A DNA stretch of 64,000 nt from Niebla homalea (Eukaryota; Ascomycota; Lecanoromycetes; Lecanorales; Ramalinaceae): assembly GCA_019925105.1 (NCBI GenBank), contig JAHGAU010000022.1, forward strand, positions 496,001 through 560,000. The letters are read 5' to 3'. Numbering within the stretch: position 1 is the stretch's first letter; each line of letters opens with the position of its first letter. A program made the translations under genes and the position numbers. The notes under the pieces were generated by a model. That model made no database searches. It saw nothing but the letters and a program-made list of their open reading frames with translations, and had not been told where the DNA came from. This document shows, one piece after another, positions 12,901 to 24,949 of this stretch.

Positions 12901-14530
12901 AATGAACCGTTATACCCTTTAATTTTAATATCCTTTAAAATAATTTCAGAACTTATTAAGCTTAAAACCTATAAAGAAGCTATAATAAATAAATATATCC
13001 GGATAAATTAAGAGTTAATAAAAGGTAATAAATACGGTTCCTTTAAAGAAAATAATACTTAAATTTTAATTATGCAGAATTAAATCCCCGCCGGCGTAAC
13101 GATATTATAAGGATAATAAGTTTATACCCTTAAATATAAAGTTAATAATAATATAATTCATTATAAGGCCCGGTAAATAATATATAACTTTAAATAACGT
13201 AAAAATATTAATTATAATAAAACGTTTACCTTAATAATAAAACTTATAAGCTATAAGGTTTTCTTTATTTTTATAACGATTAATAATTAAGATTTAAAGT
13301 AAATAAACGTTAAAATAACGTTCCTTTACGGTCTTATTAAGGAAAAAGTATATATAAAATAATTAAAAGGATAAGAAAAGATTAATAAAAACGGTAAGAA
13401 GCTTTATTATAAGCTTAAGAAAGGCCTATATAGATTAAAGTAATTATTACGGTTATAATATAATCGTTTCTGGGAGTTTATAACTATATAGGGTTTTAAA
13501 TTTATCCATATGGATTATTACGTATTCCTTTACCTTAAAACCAGTATAATTATAGCCGTATATATAAATAACGTCTTAATAATTAATCCGTTTAAGTAAA
13601 AGATTTAAGACTTAAAAATTATATTTAATTAAGAATTCCGTATATTTAATTTAAGTTTAATAAGTTATTATTTAAATATTATTATTATTTAAAATTAATA
13701 AAATTAAATAATCCGTTTTAATTAAAAAGCTTATATTAAGAAAGTAATATAAGATTACGGTTAATAAAAAGCTTACTTAACGTATATATTTATATAAATC
13801 GATTTTAAGCCGGAACCGTTATTTAAGGGTTATTAAGTAAAACCGGAGTTTAAATAATAATATTAATCGGCCGTAAGTTTATTAATATATATTATACTTA
13901 ATATATAACCGGATATAATTTATACAGTAATAATTATTAACCGGTATTCTATAAATCCGTTTTATTAATATTAATTATATATAAAGTAAATTATACGTTA
14001 TTTACGGATTATTATATATTTTTAATTAATATATAAGGGTAAGCTTAAAGCTTTTAATAAATATATTGATTTTAATTTTACGGCCGATTTTATCCATAGG
14101 TTAACTTTAAGTTATTTCTTTAACGTAAAAAATATACCGATTTATTAATCCTTAAAAAAGGCAACCAATTATAACGTTATTTACTTATAAAGTTAAATAT
14201 ATAAGATAAACGTAAGTTATTAAGGAAGCTATTTAATTAAAGGATTTATTAAAATAAATATAACCTAATAAATCTGGATATATATTTATTATTATAATCT
14301 ATAGTAATAATTAAGGGGTTATTATACTGGTTAAAAACCCGGTATATTACGTAAGGATAAAGCATATAAGTATCCAACTATATTAACTACGGGAATAACT
14401 TAAGGTTAATACCGTTAATTTCAAGTATATTTATATTACGGAGCAGGTAGTTAACGGGTTAATAAAAGCCCTATTTACTAAGACCTTTATGCAGTTTAAA
14501 CGGGCGTTAGGCCTTAAGGAGCCATTATAT
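9990..14530 (+). pseudogene. Copia gag-pol remnant, family A (gag, integrase, RT, RNase H)
   Basis: This is the polyprotein of a family A copia element, read through RIP stops. The gag part (about 10.0-11.1 kb) is inferred from position only. Integrase is supported by a CxxC zinc-finger remnant near 11745, LLRTINPRKYN near 11850 (from the DLLGPI motif), and NGGGKYT near 12030-12055 (from DNGGEYT). RT is supported by KAR*IIYNFK near 13165, INVKITFLYGLIKE near 13305-13345, LKKGLYRLK* near 13405-13440, and AVYINNVLII near 13555-13585, the YVDD box with Asp to Asn. RNase H has DFNFTADFIHRLTLSY at about 14070-14115 and a well preserved tail near 14340-14525 including ITEQVVNGLIKALFTKTF. The start is uncertain by several hundred bases. 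Confidence 0.75.
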
Positions 14531-14612
14531 CGACAGTCCAAAGACCGTATACTTACCGACGGCGGACCTAATAATAAGCCGGGTAATAAATAATAGGTAA
14601 ATAGTAATTATA

Positions 14613-14680
14613 CAGGGGAGCTAACCACTCAATAACCAGGGGAGCTAGCCACATAATAACCAGGGGAGCTACTCAATAAA
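14613..14680 (+). repeat. Minisatellite in copia family A 3' region (24 bp unit, about 3 copies)
   Basis: The tandem unit caggggagctagccac(t)taataac occurs at 14613-14636, 14637-14660 and 14661-14680, the last about 4 bp shorter. It lies between the RNase H end and the 3' LTR. The same array is present in reverse at 24792-24870 and, degraded, near 19475-19545 and 51550-51615, so it is an inherited part of the element. Confidence 0.8.
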
Positions 14681-14773
14681 CACGGTAACTAGACTCTTAT
14701 ACAAAAGGATATAACGTTAGGGCTATAAAGGAGCTGTTCAGTAAGTAAGATTTACGGGCTATATACGAAGTTC

Positions 14774-14782
14774 GAAGGGGAG
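14774..14782 (+). other. Polypurine tract of copia family A
   Basis: The purine run gaaggggag directly precedes the 3' LTR, the place where plus-strand DNA synthesis starts in LTR elements. In reverse copies the complement ctccccttc sits beside each left LTR (24679, 19368). Confidence 0.75.
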
Positions 14783-14944
14783 TATTAAATATACAGGATC
14801 GCCACTTGGGAGATTACGTAACGCGGATCAGATTAAATAAGGCGGACGTGCTAAACCCGAGTGGGATAGCGGCATATGGCCTTGCACATAGTCTCACTTT
14901 GTACATAGTAATAATTAAGTAACTTACACCTCTCAACTTCAACA
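14783..14944 (+). repeat. 3' LTR, copia family A (162 bp)
   Basis: It begins tattaaatatacagg (from TGTTGAATGTGCAGG) and ends tctcaacttcaaca. The same 162 bp sequence lies at 19206-19367, 24517-24678, 30445-30606, 31156-31317 and 51281-51442 on the reverse strand. Its interior keeps more CpA and TpG than the coding region. Confidence 0.88.
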
Positions 14945-16587
14945 AACCGGAAGCCAATATTAGAGTTTTCGGTCTTTAAGTTAACGGGAAGCTTAATTAA
15001 AAGGATTGTATAAAAAAAATCTAAAGAAAGATAATTTCTTAAGAAAAGGGTTTTACGTATTTTACGGTATTAACGTAAAATATTACCCTATAGAAGGCTA
15101 GGATTATTTATTAAATAGTAATAAAGCCGGTTATAATATACGTAATAATTATTTAATATATTTTTAAAGGTACCTTTAAATATAGGAAAAAGGTTGTTTA
15201 ATAGTTATAAAAGGTTTAAAACCGGTATTTAAGAGTAATTAACGGCATATATAAAGTAATACCTATCCCGGTATTAAAATCCAAGATCTTTTTACCGTTA
15301 ATTAAACTGTCTTTCAATTAAGTAATCGTTTAAGTGAAATTTAAGAAGAGTATATACCCGGTTATAACAATAGGGAATAAATGGATCCGGTTAAACCTTA
15401 AAAAGTCCTAAATAAAAAAGGGTAAAAGCAAGGTATTTACCTTTTTACTATAATAAAGCTAGAATAAACTAGGGAAAAAATTAATTTAATTTATATCTAG
15501 GAAGTTAATATAAATTGATATAAATTTATATTTAATACGGAAAAGGCAGAAGTGAAAAAAATTATAAAAATAAAGATAAAGACGATCGCCCGGTAAACTA
15601 TATCGTAATAAATAAAACGTTAACGTAAATATAAGGGATTAATCCCTTAAAGGCGACGGTACCGGCCTTAAATAATAAAGAGATTACCGATAAGTACCTC
15701 CGCCGTTACGGGATTATAAGGAAAAGTAATAACGTATTAACGATTTAACTCCGGACGGGTAAAAACGGACTAGGTTATTTCCTTTTTATTACGTACGCTG
15801 GTAACCGGATAAACGTTAACCATAAATACGGATAAAGGAAGTAAGACGTAACTTACGTATTTATCTTATATTTATTAATTACGGAGCTTAAAACGGAATT
15901 AATTAAGAACACCGGGATAAATAATTATTATAAAATATTCTTTACGAAACGAAATATCCGGGCGGCTATAAAATTTATAATATTTATAAGCTTATTACTT
16001 TAATTTAACCTTATCGGTAAAATAAACGAAATCATTAAAGACCTTATAAAAAAGGCCCGTTACCGGTTAAAAAGGAAAAAGAAGGGTAAATATTAGTTAC
16101 GGCAATTATATAAAGCAGAGAATATCTTTTATAACTGAAAAGATATAATAATAAACGTTTATTAAAAGTCTTTAAAAGAAATAGCCGCGATAATAAAGTA
16201 GGAAAGTAATTATAATTAAAATAATAATAATATACGTACCGGTAAAAGCATTTAAAAATACTATTTAAAATAATAATATAAAACGGACCCGTAAAGAGTT
16301 AGAAAAGCTATAGGTTTAAAGGTAACCCTTAAAAGGACTTAATTATAATATTAAAGGTTTTCTTTAAAATAATATATATATAAATAGATTATTACTCTTT
16401 AAATAGCCGTAGATACTTTTTACCTTTCGGGACGGGAGCTGAGGTTAAATAAATACCGGTTTTTAATCCTAACGTTATAGATACCAGGTTTTTGCGGTTA
16501 TTAATAAGGTTTAAAGGCCGACTATTAAAGAACGCCGGAATTAGCCTAACTAGATCCGTAGTATAAATCAATCAATCAATCAATCAA
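14945..16587 (+). mobile_element. LINE copy 6, 5'-truncated (end of ORF2 and 3' UTR)
   Basis: It aligns with LINE copy 1 from 7368 to its tail, that is, the post-RT part of ORF2 (AYKAIPIPVLKS-like text near 15250), the C-terminal finger near 15800, the 3' UTR, and a (TCAA)5 tail at 16568-16587. The left break coincides with the end of a family A LTR, so the copia probably inserted into this LINE and separated it from a missing 5' part. The right boundary is the tail. All reading frames are broken by RIP. Confidence 0.82.
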
Positions 16588-18490
16588 TAATATTATAATA
16601 ATATTATTTAATAATAAAGAAGCAATATTTATATTTAACCCCGGTAAAAGTATTATAAAGAATATCCCGGGTTACTTATAATAATATTAATAACTTATAA
16701 AATAATTATTTTTATTAAGTTAAAATTTTATTTTTATACTTTTTAACTAACGTTATTTAAATTAATAACTTAAATAAATAAAAAGATTAATATAAACTTA
16801 TTATACGTTATATATTATTATAATTCGTTATTAATAGGGTCGTTAAATATATTATTTTTATGTAAGAATGAATTTAAATTCTTTATTATATAAGGTTATT
16901 TATTTAAGTTTTAATTAGTTAACAAGTTGAAATTAAAGGTTATTTAATACGTATTAAAAGTTTTTTAAAATACGTTTTAATAAATATTAACTTAAGGGGT
17001 TTTATTTTACTTAATATATTAATTGTTAAATTTAAAGATCTTATCGGTACTTAAAAAATATAAGAATATTATTTATTTATATAAGTTACCAATAGAACTT
17101 TACGTTTTATTATAATATTTAAATAATTTAATATACGTATTTTTTAAATTTTATATTAGTTTTTTCTTTTAATAAACTTACTTATAACGTAAATGATTTT
17201 TCTGTTTTAATATAATTAAAGAATTTACCGTAAACTTTAAAGATTAAATAAATTATTAACGTCTTCATAATATTTATTAATTTAATAACTTAATAGAATA
17301 ATTAAGTAAGCTTTATTAGATATTTTATGTAGCTCTATCCTGGCTCGGTAAGCTTTAAAATTTAATTAATTCCTTTATCTTTTTAAAAAAATTAATCGAT
17401 ATTCTTATAGAATAATCATACGTAAGTTATTATATAGAAGGATCAGTCCCAATAAATATTTACGTTTTAAAAATGCTTTATTAATACCTTTTTACTTTTT
17501 TTACTTATAGTTATTATTAAAAATACTATAAATGCTTAAGTATCTAATCTTTTTACTGCATTTAAGTAAAAGCCTTTTTACGTTTACTATATATTTATAT
17601 ATATTACGGTTTTATAAATTTAAAATAATTTAAATTAATATAATAATTATTATAAATTAATTTTACCTTTATAAGTATTTTAAAAATATTTTTATTTTTA
17701 TTTATTATTTTTTTAACTTTAAGTTAATAATTTTATTAATATTTAATATTATTATTCTAAGGATTAATTTTAAAGTAAGTTAGAAAAATTTTAAGTAAAA
17801 CTAGATAGTGTATATTAAGCATAATAAATACTTTATTTTATTTTGCGTTAGAGTTTACATTAATATTAATATTTCCTTTTTAATAATATTTACAAGAGTT
17901 CTTTATTATAAATTAACCTTTTAATATAATATAGCTATTATAGTATTATTATTACTTATATTATTAATCGTAATAACTATAATACGATTTTTTAAGTTAT
18001 ACTTTATAATTATTTTACCTACGAGGGACGTAAGTTAATTATTATTATAAATATTTTTAACGTATTTAAAGCCGATTGAGGTATTATATATAATATTCTT
18101 AATTAATGTTAATTTAATAAGCTATAATTTTTATATATAATTCCTTATTATTAATAAGTTAACAATTTATTATTAATAAAAAGTTAATTTTATCGTCCGA
18201 AAGATCTTTTAGTAAATTAAGCTTAATCTTTTTAAACGTTTTATAATATTATTTTTTATAATTATTACGGATAATATTAATAAATTAAAGGGAAAAACAA
18301 TAATATTTATTTAATTATATTAGTTTAAATTAAAAGTTACCTTATGTATTTTTTACTTTATTTATTTTCTTATAAGCTTTATTTATTATATAATATTTAA
18401 TTTTTAACGTTTTATCCTTCTTAAGGTATTATAGCCCTTTAGTATATCTTTTATAAATTACGTATAATTTTCCTTTTAAAGCTTTTTAAC
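16588..18490. other. Unassigned AT-rich sequence, possibly copia family C interior (reverse)
   Basis: No open gene is visible and nearly all C and G are lost. On its right lies a reverse family C LTR. If that is a 5' LTR, this stretch would be the 5' interior of that element in reverse, and aagctttttaac just before 18491 could be a decayed primer-binding site. I could not read gag or integrase motifs, so this is only an inference. Confidence 0.3.
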
Positions 18491-18641
18491 GTAATAATAT
18501 AAAATATAAATTACTTTATTATTCTTTATATATAGAAGTACGATTAAGTACTTTTAAATCCCGGCTACCCTAATCGGGTTTAACTTCGGATTTTATTTAA
18601 TCTATCCGAATGCCGGGTAACTAATATGAGTACTTTCAACA
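18491..18641 (-). repeat. LTR of copia family C, reverse
   Basis: It matches the reverse complement of 2634-2785, including the conserved block around cccggctaccctaatcggg, and ends gagtactttcaaca at 18641. The left edge is approximate because of mutation. Family B RT/RNase H coding begins immediately to the right, so the LTR or its element inserted into that copy. No 5 bp duplication can be verified. Confidence 0.65.
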
Positions 18642-19205
18642 CAGTAATATTACGTTATGCGTTTAACTTAATAAAGGGTATTAAATAGCCGTTAAGAAGA
18701 TCTTCCGTTACCTCCGCCGTATAACTTCCCTAAAGTTCGTTTTTCGAGGCCCTTTAAAGCCCCTTAATGGCTATACGGATTTAAATTACGCTGGCGACAC
18801 GTAAATACGTCGGTCCACCTCCGGGTATATTTTTAATTTAGGAAATATAGCTATTAACTGGTCCTTAAAATGTTAACCGATTATAACCCTATTTACCTAT
18901 AAGGTTAAATATATCGGATAGTATAACACTATTAAAAAAACGATTTAACTTAAATAGTTATTGTTTTAACTTATTAAAATTACCCTGAATCCAACGGTAT
19001 TACCGGCCCTTAAGGATAAGGATATTATATAAGACTATATTCTTCTTACCTAGCTTAAATACGATATTGGGGCTTTTGCCTTTATTACGGTAATCTTTTA
19101 TAATATTTAAGGAGCGATTATACTGGTTGAGGACCTTATAAGCCATTTAAAAACAAAGTATATATATATTAAGTATTACTTCTCAAGAAGTAAATAGTTA
19201 ATAAA
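18642..19205 (+). pseudogene. Copia RT end and RNase H, family B copy 1, first part
   Basis: This is degenerate pol of a family B copia element. At about 18745-18835 it reads KPLNGYTDLNYAGDT*IRRSTSG followed by YIFNLGNIAINWSLK, the classic copia RNase H entry (YTDADYAGD...RRSTSGYIF...AISW). Near 18890-18920 FTYKVKYIG corresponds to the family's CEAEYIG. Near 19140-19205 the KHIDIKY region is readable with Tyr for His. It stops at 19205 where a family A element is inserted, and resumes at 31318. Stops arise from CAA/CAG/TGG. Confidence 0.8.
19201..19205 (+). repeat. Target-site duplication of nested copia A1, left copy (ataaa)
   Basis: The 5 bp ataaa directly before the LTR at 19206 is repeated directly after the other LTR at 31318-31322. 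A 5 bp duplication is normal for copia integrase. Confidence 0.85.
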
Positions 19206-19367
19206 TGTTGAAATTGAGAGGTATAAGTTACTTGATTATTACTATGTACAAAGTGAGACTATATATAAGGCCATATGCTGCTATCCCACTTGGGTTTAGC
19301 ACGTCCGCTTTATTTAATCTGATCCGCATTACGTAATTTTTTAAGTGGCGATCCTATATATTTAATA
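19206..19367 (-). repeat. 3' LTR of copia A1
   Basis: This 162 bp family A LTR in reverse starts tgttgaaattgagagg and ends cctatatatttaata. It is followed by ctccccttc, the complement of the polypurine tract. Confidence 0.88.
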
Positions 19368-19609
19368 CTCCCCTTCGAACTTCATATATAATTTATAAAT
19401 TATATTTATTAAATAACTCCTTTATAGCCTTAACGTTATGTCCCTTTATATAAGTGGCTTATTACCGTATTTATTGCGTAGCTCCCCTATATCTTAAGTC
19501 GGTAAGCTTTTTTATATCCTAAGTTAATAAGCTCCCCTATATAATTATTACTTATTACCCGGCTTATTATTAAGTCCGCCGTCGGTAAGTATACGGTCCT
19601 TGGATTATC

Positions 19610-22600
19610 GATATAATGGCTCCTTAAGGCTTAACGCCTATCTAAACTATATAAAAATCTTAATAAATAAGGCCTTTATTAACCCGTTAATTATTTATTC
19701 CGTAATATAAATATACTCGAGATTAACGGTATTAGCCTTAAGTTATTCCCGTAATTAATATAGTTAGATATTTATATACTTTGTCCTTACGTAATATACC
19801 GGGTTTTTAATTAATACGATAACCCCTTAATTATTACTATAGATCGTAATAGTAAATATATATCCAAATTTATCGGGTTATATTTACCTTAATAAGTCCT
19901 TTAATTAAATAGTTTCTTTAATAACTTATATTTATCCCGTATATTTAACTTTATAAATAAATAACGTTATAATTAATTATTTTTTTAAAGATTAATAAAT
20001 CGGTATACTCTTTACGTTAAAGAAATAACTTAAAGTTAACTTACGGGTAAAGTCGGCCGTAAAATCGGAATTAATATACCTATTAAAAGCCTTAAACTTA
20101 CCCTTATATATTAATTAGAAGTATATAATAATCCGTAAATAACGTATAATTTATTTTATATATAATTAATATTAATAAGACGGATTTACGGAATACCGGT
20201 TAATAACTATTATTATATAGGTTATATCCGGTTATATATTAAGTATAATATATATTAATAAATTTACGGCCGATTAATATTATTATTTAAACTTTAACTT
20301 CGCTTAATAGCCTTTAAATAATAATTCCGGCTTAAAATCGATTTATATAAATATATATATTAAATAAGCTTCTTATTAACCGTAATTTTATATTATTTTT
20401 TTAATATAGACTTCTTAATTAAAACGGATCGTTCGGTTTTATTAATTCTAAGTAATAATAATACTTAAATAATAACTTATTAAACCTAGGTTAAATATAC
20501 GGAATTCTAATTAAGTATAACTTTTAAGTCTTAAATCCTTTATTTAAACGGATTAATTATTAAAACGTTATTTATATATATAATTACGATTATACCGGTT
20601 TTAGGATAAAAGAATACGTAATAATTTATATAAATAAATTTAAAGCTTTATATAATTATAAATTCTTAAAAACGATTATATTATAACCGTAATAATTACT
20701 TTAATCTATATAGGTTCTTCTTAAGTTTATAATAAAGCTTTTTATTATCCTTACTGGTTTTTTCTTATTCTTTTAATTATTTTACGTATATTTCTTCCTT
20801 AATAAGATTATAAAGGAATATTATTTTAATATTTATTTACTTTAAATCTTAATTATTAATTATTATAAAAATAAAAAGAACCTTATAGCTTATAAGTTTT
20901 ATTATTAAAATAAACGTTTTATTATAGTTAATACCTTTACGTTATTTAAAGTTACGTATTATTTACCGGGTTTTATAATGAATTATACTATTATTAACTT
21001 TACGTTTAAAGATATAAATTTACCGTCCTTATAATATCGTTACGCCGGTAAGGATTTAACTCCGTATAATTAAGACTTAAATATTATTCTTTTTAAGGGA
21101 ACCGTATTTATTACCTTCCGTTAATTCTTAATTTATCCGGATATACTTATTTATTATAGTTTCTTTATAAGTTTTAAGCTTAATAAGTTTTAAGGTTATT
21201 TTAAAGGATATTAAAATTAAAGGGTATAATAATTCATTTTTATCACGGGTTAATAAAGCCGAGAAAAAGAGTGGATTTAATAATATATTATACGGTTTAT
21301 CCGGAAATATAAGGCCGGGGTTATCTTTAATTAAATTTTCGATTTATTATCTTTATCTTTAATTATAATTAATCTTTAGGTCTTTAACCGTTAAACTTAA
21401 AGGGTCCGGTAAAGCTATTTATTAAGTAAAGATTATAACCGGACGTATAGGTCGCTCGGTAAGGGTAAAGCTTATACTAATAATATCCGTTTTAATTAAA
21501 CCGTAATTCCTAAACTTTTTCTTTAAATTAAGGTTTTATTAAGGCTTTTTTACCTTTTTAAGTTCCTAAATTTAATTAATAAACTCCTTATAATCCGAGT
21601 TATTTAATAATATTACCCGTCTTTCCTTGATATATACGTTATATATATTCTTTATTATAAGGTTGAACCGTTTTACTTATGGATTAATTACCTTAAAGTA
21701 TTTATTAATCCCTTTATTAAAACTTATTAAGATATATGGTTTTAACTTATTATTAAGCTTAACTTAATAACTTATAATTCTTACGTATATAATTAATTTT
21801 AAGGTTTATATATAAAATACATTTAATTTTTTATTATATTAAGCTTAATATAATATTATTTTTTAAGTTATATATATAATATTTATATAATTATATAGTT
21901 TACCGTTTAAATTAATTCCGGTTAAAAACTTTTAAATATACCCCTTATTACCCGTATAGTTTTAGTCTTTTTATTAATTTCCCGGTTAATTTTCTTATTA
22001 ATTAAATTTTATTTAAAACTTTTACGTATTATTATTTCAAAGATAATCTTATATTATTTTAAGTAATTTAAGAAAATTTTAAATATATATTTACCCCCAC
22101 CGTTGGCCCGAAAACGTTTAATCTTTCGATCCGGGGGTCGTTTATACTTAACTTTAAACTTTTTAAACCATTAAATTACGTCCGATTTATATATTAATAA
22201 GTAAATTTTTAATATTATAATCTTATTATTACGGAAGGTTATATAATACGTTATTCCGTTATATTTTTAAGGATTAATTATCTTTAAAAAATCCATATAA
22301 ATAAACTTTAATGGGTTTTTTATAAATTTAAAATATCCCTTATATAAATGAAAGTATAACCGTCCGGTAATATAATATATATAATAAGCATTTTTAGCGT
22401 TATTATTATTATAGCGTTTATATTTAAGATCCATTTTAATCGATATATTTATTAATTAAAATAATTTTTAAGCTTTAAGGTAGCTTGTATATATATATAT
22501 TAAATAAATATAGCCGAAAATACGTTAAACGCCGTTATAATAAGGGTAAATTCCTATAAGTTAATTATAAATAAACTATTTTACTTATTATAAATAAGCT

Positions 22601-24100
22601 TTTTTTAATTATACGTTACCATCCGGACCGTTTATATCGTATTAAGTTAAACCTTATAGTTTAAAAGTTACGTCTTAAATATAAAATTAATTAAATTCAC
22701 CGGGGAATATATTATATCCGTAAATTTTACTTTAACGGGCTTATTATCTATTTTATATATTATATAAATAATACTTATACCCTTTATATAATTTGTTTTT
22801 ATTAACCCGGGCCTTAAAAATAAGGATTAATAAGGTCTTAACTCCTTTTAAAAGAATCTTTTTTTATAATTAAAATAACCGATATTATCATTGTTAATTA
22901 TTATATATACGTTAATAAGTAAAAAAATATTATTAAAAGGTTTATAAATATAATAATCTTTTTAATGGTTTTAAGCTTCTTAATACGGAACTTTATAAAT
23001 TTCTTTTCGGGGTAAAAATCTTAATATTTATCCTTAATATATTTATTATTACGTTTTTTTTAAGTATAATATTAATAAATAAGCTTTTCCCGGGTTTTAT
23101 TAAAAATCCTTTTATTATAATCTTTTAACGTATCCTTATAGGTTTATATCGAGACGTTTAATTATTAGATAACCGTCTAAGCTTCCTTATTACGGGCTTT
23201 TTATATAATATCGTAAAATTTAAAGGTACCCGGGCCTTATTATACCGTTATTTAAGTAAGTATTAAATATTATGTTTATTATAATTTTTTTAATTTATTT
23301 AAGAATATTTAAATAATAAGGTAATCCGGGATAATTAAGGAGCTATTAATTGTTTTAATTTTAATATAGATTTTTTAATGGTAATTATTATATTTATTAA
23401 TTATTATATTTAAAGTCTTTTATAAGCTTATAAGCTTTTATATAAGCTCCATATATAATCCGGACCCTTATAGCTTATATTAATCCTTAAGTTATTCTTA
23501 AATCGTATTTAAACTTTCTATAATATTAATTAAATATTTAATATTAATACCGTAATAATTCTTTAAGGCTATATATACCTTAAGGGTATTTCTTTTCTTT
23601 AACTTTTAAAGGTTATTAATCGTTATTTAATCCTTTATTTATTAACTTTATAATATCTATTACCATTAATCTATTAATAAAGGGATTAAGCTTAGAAGAA
23701 AACCCTTTATAATAGAGTTTTTCTTAATTATTATTATTAATAAAGTATATAGAAGATAGTATTAATGAAATATTAATTATATTATAATTATTAATAGTAC
23801 TTAAGTTTAAATCTAATGACGTCCAGTATATTAAAGACTTATTATTTAAGGGTAATAAGTAACTTACGTTAAATAACGGTATTTAATTTTTAACGTTTAT
23901 ATTTAGCCTAAAGATAATAATATTTAATAAATCGTTTAAAGGTTTTTTAAACGCTTTTAAGCTGAAGTTATTATATAACTTTAGCGTTTACGGTAATGAA
24001 TAATCCCTATTTTCGACTTAATCTTTATTAACTAGATTAAAACGGTTTTTTTCCTTAAGTCTTTAAATATAAAAGGAAAAAAAGTACTTTATATACGATA
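19610..24100 (-). pseudogene. Copia A1 gag-pol remnant (reverse)
   Basis: This is collinear with the forward family A polyprotein at 9990-14530. The RNase H tail lies near 19615-19800, RT around 20100-20960 with the YVDD box (as YINNVLI) in the complement of about 20570-20600, and integrase around 21850-22500 with the decayed NGGEY box in the complement near 22095-22115. The gag position (23.0-24.1 kb) is assigned by alignment with the forward copy only. It is full of TAA/TAG stops with Asp to Asn and Cys to Tyr changes, so it is inactive. Confidence 0.72.
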
Positions 24101-24511
24101 ATACCACCGAATAATAAGGTTTAAGTATTATACTTTATACGGGATTATTATATGGTTTAAGGTAATAAATAATATAAGGTTTTATTAATTAAAGTATTCT
24201 TTATTCCGGTTAAGTTTAAAACGAAACTTTATAATATATTATAATATTATATATATACTTTTAAGATTACTACCTTTTTCTACTTAAAGGCCCTTAATCT
24301 TTATAATTAAAACGTTTAAACTTATTTTAATTACCTTATTTTAACTTAAAGGCTTTAATCTCCATAATCCGTAATAAGTAAGCTCGTTTTAAGTTTAATT
24401 ATTTATTAAAGAATTCTATAACTGGTTCTTAACCCTTTTTTTCTTAAGGATTAATCCTTATTTTAAAAGGTTTAACCGTTAATTATTTATTCCGTTCCGT
24501 ATTTATTCTTT

Positions 24512-24516
24512 AAAAT
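24512..24516 (+). repeat. Target-site duplication of copia A2, left copy (aaaat)
   Basis: The 5 bp aaaat before the LTR at 24517 is repeated at 30607-30611 after the other LTR. Confidence 0.85.
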
Positions 24517-24678
24517 TGTTGAAGTTGAGAGGTGTAAGTTGCTTAATTATTACTATGTACAAAGTGAGACTATGTATAAGGCCATATGCCGTTATCCCAC
24601 TCGGGTTTAATACGTCCGCCTTATTTAATCTGATCTGCGTTACGTAATCTCTTAAGTGGCGATCCTATATATTTAATA
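24517..24678 (-). repeat. 3' LTR of copia A2
   Basis: The 162 bp segment starts tgttgaagttgagaggtgtaa and is followed by ctccccttc, the complement of the polypurine tract. It is one of the least mutated LTRs in the window. Confidence 0.9.
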
Positions 24679-24791
24679 CTCCCCTTCGAACTTCGTATAT
24701 AACCCGTAAATCTTACTTATTGAATAGTTCCTTTATAGCCCTAACGTTATATCCTTTTATATAAAAGTCCAGTTACCGTATTTACTAAGTA

Positions 24792-24870
24792 ACTCCCCTG
24801 GTTATTATATGGCTAGCTCCCCTGGTTATTAAGTGGCTAACTCCCTAATTATTGAGTGGCTAGCTCCCTA
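24792..24870 (-). repeat. Minisatellite in copia A2 (24 bp unit)
   Basis: Reverse-strand units of gttattaagtggctagctcccctg appear in three successive, slightly diverged copies plus a partial unit. They match the array at 14613-14680 in the forward element. Confidence 0.8.
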
Positions 24871-24949
24871 TATAATTACCACCTACTTATTATTCATTAC
24901 CCGGCTTATTATCAGGTCCGTTATCGGTAAGTATACGGTCTTTAGACTG

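Larger units (their letters stand above)
8980..14944 (+). mobile_element. Ty1/copia element, family A, forward copy with truncated 5' LTR
   Basis: It holds the last 57 bp of the 5' LTR, a primer-binding site, a degenerate gag-pol region, a minisatellite, a polypurine tract and an intact 162 bp 3' LTR. The domain order integrase, RT, RNase H places it in Ty1/copia. The missing 105 bp of 5' LTR is replaced by the tail of LINE copy 1. On the right, the sequence continues as a LINE cut at the point equivalent to copy 1 position 7368, so the element probably inserted into a LINE whose left part has been lost. Confidence 0.85.

Noticed and set aside
14945..16587. Independent 3' transduction or short LINE insertion
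   Set aside because: The 5' break coincides exactly with a copia LTR end, so later interruption explains it better than a 5'-truncated insertion.
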